Source: an uncultured Eubacterium sp.
Lineage (GTDB): Bacteria; Bacillota; Clostridia; Oscillospirales; Acutalibacteraceae
Length of the DNA stretch: 5,564 bases
Assembly: GCA_945980015.1 (NCBI GenBank)
Contig: CAMFQI010000099.1
Coordinates: 1-5,564, forward strand
Reading direction: 5' to 3'
The notes beneath the pieces were generated by a model. The model worked only from the letters and a program-made list of their open reading frames with translations, was not told where the DNA came from and searched no databases. Shown here piece after piece: positions 1 to 5,564 of this stretch (its first letter is position 1; each line of letters begins with the position of its first letter). Both the position numbers and the translations under genes were made by a program.

Positions 1-2
1 CT

Positions 3-3000
3 GCGAGAGAAACGACAAAATCCATTTCCGAACTTCACTCCGAATATCTTAACTTAAATATTGCTGTCGAGAATGGTACGGCAAGCAAGGAAGATTTGAC
101 TTCCAAAACTAATGAGCTTCTTGCGGCGTTAGGATACGAAGGAATTGCTGTTTCCGAGCTTATTGAAAAATACGGTTCTCTTGATGATGCCATTAATCAG
201 CTTTCTTATGACAGCTTACAAGAAGCTCATGGTGGGTTAGTCGCTAGTGTTGATAAATATAAAGAGGATCTTTTGAAAACAGCAAAAGGTTCTTGGGGTA
301 AAAATAATTTTCAAGTATCAGGATACTACGATACCGAGGGAAATTTTGAAAATGCTAAGTACACTGAGGAAGAATACAATAAACTTCTTTCGGTTTTAAA
401 TAAGATTGATGGATTAAATAAGACGATTGCTACTAGCGGTTCATACCTAGGTGAAAAATCAATTGATAATATTTTTGAACTGGCTGGCGATACAACGACA
501 GTTGAAGGTATTAAGCAGAATTATGAAACCTTACTGGAAATACAAAAAGAGCTGACTTTAGCTTTCGGCAGTGAGAGAGCTGGAAAATTTGGAGTATATA
601 CCGATGTTTCAAAGCGTCTTGATGAAATCAAGGAGTCTTATGAGAATTATGTTAACGAAGTTGAAGCATTAAATAAAAACGCTGCCCAGCAGTCTATAAT
701 AAGTTCTCTTATGGGAAAAGAACTTCCCAAGACTCAGGAGGAATATGACAGATTTTATAACACATTAATTGCCAAGGCTACTGAAGCAAATTCGGAAATG
801 CGAATGCAGTTTATTGGCTCTGATGAAGAAATTGTCGATATGATTGATGCTGCGCTTCGCAATATGACTGTATTCAAAGATTTTACGGTAGAGGATATTC
901 CTGTTGACGTTTCTATACTCCCTACTGTAACAGTTAAGGTTGACGCATTAAAATCAAAGCTTGATGAAGCAAAAGAAAAAATAACGGAAGCTATTAAGAA
1001 TGCAACGTTGTTCGATACGGCAGCGAATACCGTTAATACTGAAACACCTATAAGCTTTGACGATGTGTTAACGTTGGTGAATCTTGACGGTACGTTAGCA
1101 GACAAGTTTACCAAGACAGCTAATGGTTACACAATTGCGGCAGAAGAATTGAGAACAGCAAAGGAAAGATATATCCAAGCTACCAAGGATAGTTTAAATG
1201 AAAGTATTAAGGTTGCAAATGATACTATTTCTGATGCTGAAAATAATATCGCAAATATGGAAGCTCGCATACAAGAGCTTAAAACCGATAATTATTCTAT
1301 CAACTCGCCGTATGATTACCAGCGGGCACAGACTGAAATTGCAGACCTTGTTGATACCATTGAAATTGAAAGGCAGAACATTGACAAAGCCAATGGTGTT
1401 ATAAGCGAAAATAAGCTTCTGTTGGGAGAGTTGTCTGGCAAGTTATCAAAAGACCTTGCACCATCTCTTAAGAATGTTGAGAATCACGTTAATCTCACCA
1501 AGAGCGCAATGGAAGATATGCGTGATAGTGGTCAAATTTCTGCAAGTACATATGACTCAATTATATCTGCCGGTAAGAATTATTCTGAATGTCTGGAAAT
1601 TCAGAACGGTAAACTTGTGGTAAATATCCAAAAGCTTAAGGAGTTGCAACAGCAGGAACTTAAGAATGAGATCGCAGAGGTTCGTTTTGCAAAGGCAAGT
1701 TGGGAAACTGTTATGGCTACAAAGGCTATGGCTGGCGAAGATACCTCGGCTATTGCAAAGAAAATCCGTGAGCTTAATTTACAGGAAGCTGCACTCAATA
1801 CGGCGATTGATGAAATCGGAAATGCAAAGCCGGAGGATAAGAAGGACACAGAGGAGCCTACACAAGTTACCAAGTTCAAAAAAGAACTTGCGGAGAAGCA
1901 GCACCTTGTGGCGATGAAGGAACTTTCCGAGGAAGAATATCTTAATTGGCTTGACGGTGCGTATAAGAAAGCTTATGCAGGACTTAAGGATTATGATGAC
2001 GACCTTTACAAGTATGAAGAAGAGATATTCAGTAAGCGTAAAGAACTTGCCGAAAAAACCTTTGACGATACCATTGAAGGTATTGAAAAGGAAATCGAAG
2101 CTCTTGACAAGCTGAAAGATGATGCTTCAATTGATGCTGACAAAATCGTTGACCCTAAAGCTACGGAAGAACTGAAAAAGTTCAATGAGGAAATGCAGAA
2201 AACCTTTGGCTTGGGTAATGTTGACCTGACAAAGCGTCCTAAAGTCGATGCTGAAACAATGCGTAAAGCTGGTTATGATACAGAAGACGGCGAAATTGCT
2301 ACTGTATATTCAAGCACAGAATTTATCTGGCAGGGTAATGATAAGAACGGCAAATATGTTGCTGTGCATTACACACCAATTCTTCCCGATGGCACTGTAC
2401 TTGATGACGAGAGTTTGCGGAAATACCTTTATGAAACTCTTGAATCGTCGCAGGATATTCTGGATACCGACAAGAACAATCTGGGAATAGTTTTAAAAGT
2501 TGATACAGATTTCAACATTTCTGAAAAGGATATTCAGAGTTTGGAAACTGATAAGCCTACTCAGAATATTCAAGATATTATCAAGGCTTGTGACGATTGG
2601 GATATTGCTCTTCACGAAGTACAGGAACAGTGGATGGAGCTGGACGACAAGGTTGCAAACAGCAATGTCAATAACGGCGATAACATTTACGAAATTATCG
2701 ACAAGCAGATAGGTTTGTATAACAATGCTATTGCTGAAATCGACAAGCGTATTGCTGAACTTGAAGCTTCTGGTCTTGTTGGTATTGAGGACGAAATTAA
2801 AGAACTTAATAAGCAGAAAGATGATTTACTTGACAAAGTTTATAACTTGAGCAAAGAACGCACTTCCATTGGTGTTGATAACGAAATCAAATACTGGGAA
2901 GAAATGCAAACTAAGCAGAACGAATTCTATGACAAGCAGATCGAACGGCTTAAAGAACAGAAGAAGCTTCTCGAAGATAAAAATGACGAGGAAGAACGTG

Positions 3001-3782
3001 CTAAAGATTTAGCTGAAAAGCAGTTAGAATTACGCAAGGCAGAAATCGCCCTTGATGATGCACGACGAAATCGAAATGTTCTTGTAATTTCCGAAGGTGG
3101 CGCATACTCTTACGAAGCTGATCAGACTGCTATTGCTGAAGCGGAAGAGGATGTTAATAAAGCCCGGAAGGAATTAGCAGAGTTTAAAGAAAGTGAAATC
3201 AAGAAAAGTCTTGATAAACAGATTGAAACTCTGGAAGATCAGAAGGACAAGAATAGTAAATATTACGATACAGTTGTCAAACTACTCGAAGATATGAGTG
3301 GCAAGAATAAAGTTCAGTCTGACTCTAATCGTGGTATCTGGGACGAATTGTTATCCACAGAAGCGGGACAAAATGCTCTTGCAAATATTGATTCTGACAA
3401 ACTTCAGGAACTACTCGATAGCGGATTCCTTGTACAGAAAGACGGCAAATACAGTCTTGGTGAACCCGCATCAATTCCTAGTGTCATGTCTGCTGCGGAC
3501 GTTATTGCTCTTGTGAATAAAACCATAACTGAAACATCTGCAATCAGTTCTTCTGTTGGATATGACCAGACATCGTTAAATGTACAAGCGGCCGCAAATG
3601 AGAGAAACGGAATTATAAAAAGTTCCGTATTCAACAACAGTAATGTTTCGCAGATATCTATACAGAAGGTTGATGTCGCTTACTCCGGCAACAGTATGGA
3701 AGATTTTTATACTGCTCTTGTTGGTGCAGCAGGAAATAAAGTATTAACGCTAACGAATCAAATCGTAAGCGGTACAACATAA
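3..3782 (+). CDS. Phage tail tape measure protein, C-terminal 1259 residues (5' partial)
   Basis: This protein sits in the phage tail lumen, where tape measure proteins set tail length and help DNA delivery. The frame is open from base 3 with no stop, so the start lies outside the window. The TTG at 96 is only an internal codon in mid-domain. Visible parts, numbered from base 3: charged helical and coiled-coil stretches at about 309-338 and 398-480; a segment at about 485-549 with the pattern SGQISASTYDSIISAG; another at about 621-681 with LSEEEYLNWLD and DYDDDLYKYEEEIFSKRKE; a compact insert at about 748-882 with GEIATVYSST and YTPILPDGT; a long coiled coil at about 897-1086, broken by a hairpin-like VLVISEGGAYSYEADQ near 1026-1043; and a C-terminal tail with SQISIQKVDVAYSG. 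From memory, these patterns recur in tape measure proteins of Firmicutes phages. No membrane segment is evident in the visible part. It ends in TAA directly before a terminator-like hairpin. Long structural coiled-coil proteins are an alternative, but context and motifs favour tape measure. Confidence 0.9.
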   Translation, partial: ARETTKSISELHSEYLNLNIAVENGTASKEDLTSKTNELLAALGYEGIAVSELIEKYGSLDDAINQLSYDSLQEAHGGLVASVDKYKEDLLKTAKGSWGKNNFQVSGYYDTEGNFENAKYTEEEYNKLLSVLNKIDGLNKTIATSGSYLGEKSIDNIFELAGDTTTVEGIKQNYETLLEIQKELTLAFGSERAGKFGVYTDVSKRLDEIKESYENYVNEVEALNKNAAQQSIISSLMGKELPKTQEEYDRFYNTLIAKATEANSEMRMQFIGSDEEIVDMIDAALRNMTVFKDFTVEDIPVDVSILPTVTVKVDALKSKLDEAKEKITEAIKNATLFDTAANTVNTETPISFDDVLTLVNLDGTLADKFTKTANGYTIAAEELRTAKERYIQATKDSLNESIKVANDTISDAENNIANMEARIQELKTDNYSINSPYDYQRAQTEIADLVDTIEIERQNIDKANGVISENKLLLGELSGKLSKDLAPSLKNVENHVNLTKSAMEDMRDSGQISASTYDSIISAGKNYSECLEIQNGKLVVNIQKLKELQQQELKNEIAEVRFAKASWETVMATKAMAGEDTSAIAKKIRELNLQEAALNTAIDEIGNAKPEDKKDTEEPTQVTKFKKELAEKQHLVAMKELSEEEYLNWLDGAYKKAYAGLKDYDDDLYKYEEEIFSKRKELAEKTFDDTIEGIEKEIEALDKLKDDASIDADKIVDPKATEELKKFNEEMQKTFGLGNVDLTKRPKVDAETMRKAGYDTEDGEIATVYSSTEFIWQGNDKNGKYVAVHYTPILPDGTVLDDESLRKYLYETLESSQDILDTDKNNLGIVLKVDTDFNISEKDIQSLETDKPTQNIQDIIKACDDWDIALHEVQEQWMELDDKVANSNVNNGDNIYEIIDKQIGLYNNAIAEIDKRIAELEASGLVGIEDEIKELNKQKDDLLDKVYNLSKERTSIGVDNEIKYWEEMQTKQNEFYDKQIERLKEQKKLLEDKNDEEERAKDLAEKQLELRKAEIALDDARRNRNVLVISEGGAYSYEADQTAIAEAEEDVNKARKELAEFKESEIKKSLDKQIETLEDQKDKNSKYYDTVVKLLEDMSGKNKVQSDSNRGIWDELLSTEAGQNALANIDSDKLQELLDSGFLVQKDGKYSLGEPASIPSVMSAADVIALVNKTITETSAISSSVGYDQTSLNVQAAANERNGIIKSSVFNNSNVSQISIQKVDVAYSGNSMEDFYTALVGAAGNKVLTLTNQIVSGTT

Positions 3783-3788
3783 TCACAC

Positions 3789-3835
3789 ACAGCCCGTATG
3801 TTTGCTTTGGCAGATATACGGGTTGTTTCTATTTT
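3789..3835 (+). terminator. Intrinsic (rho-independent) terminator-like hairpin after the tape measure gene
   Basis: Bases 3789-3805 pair with 3810-3826 to form an uninterrupted 17-bp stem (14 Watson-Crick and 3 G-T pairs) closed by a TTTG tetraloop at 3806-3809. The GC-rich part is CCCG at 3793-3796 pairing with CGGG at 3819-3822. It is followed by the T-rich run TTCTATTTT at 3827-3835. The tail is T-rich only in the + direction, so it would terminate transcripts of the tape measure gene. The T-run abuts the RBS of the next gene, so the element lies inside the 66-base gap and not at an operon end. An RNA-processing site that tunes expression is an alternative. The fold was done by hand and no energy was computed. 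Confidence 0.8.
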
Positions 3836-3843
3836 AGGTGGTG
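3836..3843 (+). promoter_or_regulatory. Ribosome binding site of the OB-fold-like tail gene
   Basis: AGGTGG at 3836-3841, a close match to the consensus AGGAGG, lies 7 bases before the ATG at 3849. An in-frame TAA at 3846-3848 sits directly before that ATG, so the start cannot lie further upstream. The site begins immediately after the T-run of the terminator-like hairpin, so hairpin formation and ribosome loading are physically adjacent. Confidence 0.85.
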
Positions 3844-3848
3844 AATAA

Positions 3849-4346
3849 ATGAATAATAATGATGTGAACTTTGTGGCGAACAATTTTGCAAACACGATCG
3901 TTGATTCGGTTGTGAAAATTACTTCAAACAAATTTAAATCTCTTGACCGCACATACACAGGCAGGATTATGAGTATTGGCACAAATGGGAAGTGTCAAGT
4001 TATGTATGATAACAAATCCTGTTGGGTGGAAATTAATGATGGGAATGCTCACTATATTAATGAACTTGTCAGAGTGTATATTCCTAATGGAGATATTGAC
4101 AAGGCATATGCGGAGAGTATCTCCCCCGCCCCATGTTCTAAAGTTGTTATATCGAAAAACCAGATGGTATTTCAGACCACTGTATCAGCACCTATATTTA
4201 GCGTTGGAGATAAGGGTGAACCTGTTATCGAAAAGACTGAGGTAAGCATTGAAAAGGTTATCGAATTAACAAGGGATAGTCAAGGCAGACCTATTTGGGC
4301 TAAATTTCCTGACGAGAGTGAACTTGAAATTGAGTATAAGGATTGA
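3849..4346 (+). CDS. Small phage tail/baseplate protein with OB-fold-like core
   Basis: This complete 165-residue protein starts at the ATG following AGGTGG and ends in TGA. I do not recognise an exact family. Residues about 1-30 are Asn-rich and probably helical or flexible. Residues about 35-90 (from YTGRIMSIGTNGKCQVMY to VYIPNGDIDKAYAES) look like alternating short beta strands: a Gly-Arg entry strand, a central V-x-Y strand, a charged turn (EINDGN), then an L-V-R-V-Y-I-P strand. That pattern resembles OB-fold modules in phage baseplate, spike-hub and tail-tip proteins. Residues about 91-165 form a further strand-rich and acidic tail ending ELEIEYKD. There is no signal peptide, membrane segment or enzymatic motif. 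Its place directly after a tape measure gene fits a structural tail-tip or baseplate part; the fold call is by eye and the role is inferred. Its stop lies one base before the proposed start of the next gene, suggesting translational coupling. Confidence 0.72.
   Translation: MNNNDVNFVANNFANTIVDSVVKITSNKFKSLDRTYTGRIMSIGTNGKCQVMYDNKSCWVEINDGNAHYINELVRVYIPNGDIDKAYAESISPAPCSKVVISKNQMVFQTTVSAPIFSVGDKGEPVIEKTEVSIEKVIELTRDSQGRPIWAKFPDESELEIEYKD
4338..4342 (+). promoter_or_regulatory. Probable ribosome binding site deciding the GTG start of the last gene
   Basis: AAGGA at 4338-4342, inside the final codons of the preceding gene, lies 5 bases before the GTG at 4348. This makes that GTG the best conventional start, since the frame has no nearby ATG. 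A second SD-like run, AGGTGG at 4346-4351, resembles the RBS of the previous gene, but only ATT (4354) and ATA (4357) lie in frame at a suitable distance after it. The choice is therefore not fully settled. Confidence 0.5.
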
Positions 4347-4347
4347 G

Positions 4348-5519
4348 GTGGGTATTATAAGAAATCAAAATGATGAAGCTTTTTGGCTTGGTGCTGAAGT
4401 TGGACAGACGGAAAGTGTTTCGCATATACCCACACAAATCACAGAGTATAAGGGTATTAATGTGCCTTTGAATAATTGGGAGTATTCTTTCTTTAAGGGG
4501 TATTTGCTGAGATGTACGTCAAAGAAAATCAATAGTGTGCGGATTTACAGTTTACATAGATATACTTCTGTAAAAATAGGAAATACTTATGCTTGGGTAT
4601 ATATGCAAAATGCAAAAGGTGTTGACTACAATTGTTGCTATCTCATACTTAATTCAAATAAACAGAAAATTGACGAGGAAGGAAACGTACTTCCTAATGA
4701 TGATAAACGAGTTTACAGGCAGATTTCATATTTCAACTTGCCTAGTGGAACATATTACTATCGTGAGATAAAAGCGTTTCTTTCACAGATGATTGTAGAA
4801 GATGTGCCATTTACTGTAGTCAATAGCGATACAGAGCAAACGATATACATAGACCACAAGCCAAATCTTTATAAGGTTTATTACGATAGTAGCTATACTA
4901 TTGAAACTCCTTTTGAGGATATGACACCTTATCTTAACACAGAATTTAAGAGTCGTTTATCTAGTAATTATTATGTGGAATCAGACTCTCTTTCTTTTTC
5001 TTATAATATAGCACCCCCTACTTTTATGAGATTTAGTTACGATATAAAGTCGATATTTTTCAATGATGACGATATAACAAATAAATATAACATAAGGTGG
5101 GAAGATGGATTGTTGACATCTGCTCATATTGGTGGTTCACTTTCTTTGGACTGTGGTACAACACAAGTTCAAATATCGCCAGACTCAAGCCGTGTATATG
5201 GGCAGGATTGGCAAGTATTAGGACACAACACTGATATATACCATTCATATGGTATAGACAATAGCAAACTTAAAGTTCCTACATATATGACTGTTGATTA
5301 TGATGATAAGTCATATAAACAGTTAATGCCTACGTATTTGAAATTAACTGACGCTAGGTATTCTTGTGATATCCAATGGGAAGAGTTTATTAATATAGGG
5401 GATCCTTGGGGAACGAAACCCCTAGGATATAGCTTTGCATCAAGACACGTATCAGGTACTAGCTATATCGAATATAGGGATATAGAAATAACTAAATACA
5501 AAAACAGACATTACAGCAT
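4348..5519 (+). CDS. Unrecognised beta-rich, Tyr-rich protein, probable phage tail-tip/receptor-contact component (3' partial)
   Basis: The frame is open from a stop at 4267-4269 to the window end. The proposed start is GTG 4348, one base after the preceding stop, with AAGGA 5 bases upstream. About 390 real codons are present. From 5520 the frame reads sequencing adapter, so the true C-terminus is unknown and translations past residue 390 (CLLYTSPSPR...) must be discarded. I do not recognise the family. The visible protein is dominated by short beta-like strands rich in Tyr, Ser, Asn, Asp and Ile, for example LPSGTYYYREIKAF and YKVYYDSSYTIETPF. It has few long helices, no coiled coil, no signal peptide, no membrane segment and no visible lysin or protease motif. 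Cysteines are scattered (about 56, 96, 97, 269, 340). Position after tape measure and OB-fold-like genes suggests a distal tail, baseplate or fibre protein; this is inference. ATA serves more than half of its isoleucines, unlike the two genes before it. Confidence 0.65.
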
Positions 5520-5564
5520 CTGTCTCTTATACACATCTCCGAGCCCACGAGACGTAGAGGAATC
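5520..5564. other. Untrimmed Illumina Nextera (Tn5) adapter at the contig end, not biological sequence
   Basis: CTGTCTCTTATACACATCT at 5520-5538 is the 19-base Tn5 mosaic end used in Nextera tagmentation. CCGAGCCCACGAGAC at 5539-5553 is the rest of the Nextera read-2 adapter. GTAGAGGA at 5554-5561 sits exactly in the i7 index slot, and from memory it equals index N712. ATC at 5562-5564 is the start of the P7 tail that follows the index. The order, spacing and exact match leave essentially no room for chance. The last genomic base is 5519, or 5520 if the shared C is counted. Confidence 0.98.

Noticed and set aside
96..98. TTG at 96 as the start of the tape measure gene
   Set aside because: The frame is open for 31 more codons to the left edge, with matching protein character (SISELHSEYLNLNIAVENG), and no good RBS precedes the TTG.
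755..1114. Minus-strand open frame of 119 codons, Ser/Val/Ile-rich
   Set aside because: It is the antisense shadow of the charged tape measure sequence, with no credible RBS or recognisable protein. The same applies to the minus-strand frames at 1601-1879, 3404-3637, 3758-3982 and 5060-5248.
3588..3595. NotI site GCGGCCGC in AT-leaning DNA, as a possible cloning scar
   Set aside because: It lies in frame within the tape measure coding sequence (Gln-Ala-Ala-Ala-Asn) with uninterrupted protein on both sides, so a natural alanine run is the simpler explanation.
3807..3835. Possible sigma-A promoter TTGGCA, 17-base spacer, TATTTT between the tape measure and next gene
   Set aside because: The hexamers lie within the terminator hairpin and its T-run, the -10 is weak (4 of 6), and the predicted start near 3842 would cut away most of the ribosome binding site of the gene it should serve.
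4370..4470. ATGATG-initiated short frame just after the small tail gene
   Set aside because: It stops after about 33 codons and lies within the much longer frame starting at 4348, which stays open to the window end.
5237..5256. Perfect 8-bp inverted repeat TATACCAT / ATGGTATA with a 4-base loop
   Set aside because: It is short and AT-rich, lies within coding sequence, and is near chance expectation; no regulator or adjacent promoter supports an operator.
5402..5428. Stem-loop with 10-bp arms and one T-T mismatch (CCTTGGGG / CCCCTAGG core, loop AACGAAA)
   Set aside because: It lies inside the last coding region, has no T-run after it, and an inverted repeat of this quality is about what chance gives in 5.5 kb.
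1..5519. Stop-codon recoding as seen in some gut phages
   Set aside because: All three long frames are uninterrupted under the standard code; the two complete gene ends are ordinary TAA and TGA stops at plausible boundaries, and there is no in-frame TAG that would need reading through.
5520..5538. Tn5 transposon end (mosaic end) as a sign of an insertion element
   Set aside because: It is followed without a gap by the Nextera adapter, an index and the P7 start, and no transposase is present, so it is library adapter and not a mobile element.

Overview
The window looks like a piece of the tail-morphogenesis module of a tailed bacteriophage or prophage, most likely of a low-to-moderate GC Gram-positive host. 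Clostridia-type gut Firmicutes are a plausible host group. The reasons are the very long charged coiled-coil protein typical of tape measure proteins, tightly packed co-directional genes, AGGTGG-type ribosome binding sites, an AT-leaning base composition and AT-rich codon choice. Host and phage identity are inferences. No integrase, terminase, portal or host gene is present to fix them.

Layout, all on the + strand. Positions 3-3782 hold the C-terminal 1259 codons of a tail tape measure protein, with its N-terminus off the left edge. Positions 3783-3848 hold a long perfect hairpin with a T-rich tail (intrinsic terminator), then the RBS of the next gene. Positions 3849-4346 encode a complete 165-residue protein with an OB-fold-like core, probably a small tail-tip or baseplate component. 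From 4348 a long beta-rich, tyrosine-rich reading frame, which I cannot name, runs off the right edge. It is probably another tail-tip or receptor-contact protein. There is no gene-free stretch longer than 300 bases and no credible minus-strand gene.

The last 45 bases (5520-5564) are not biological. They match the Tn5 mosaic end, the Illumina Nextera read-2 adapter, an 8-base index and the first bases of the P7 tail. The window is therefore the end of a shotgun-assembled contig with untrimmed adapter, and the true sequence stops at about 5519. Any translation of the third gene beyond about residue 390 is artefact.

How the genes fit together: the tape measure protein sets tail length and occupies the tail lumen. 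The downstream genes would supply the distal tail structure assembled with it. The terminator between them suggests that the amount of downstream product is set by read-through, anti-termination or RNA processing. The third gene uses the isoleucine codon ATA far more than the first two, a possible sign of a separately exchanged tail-tip module. I saw no clearly novel system in the window.
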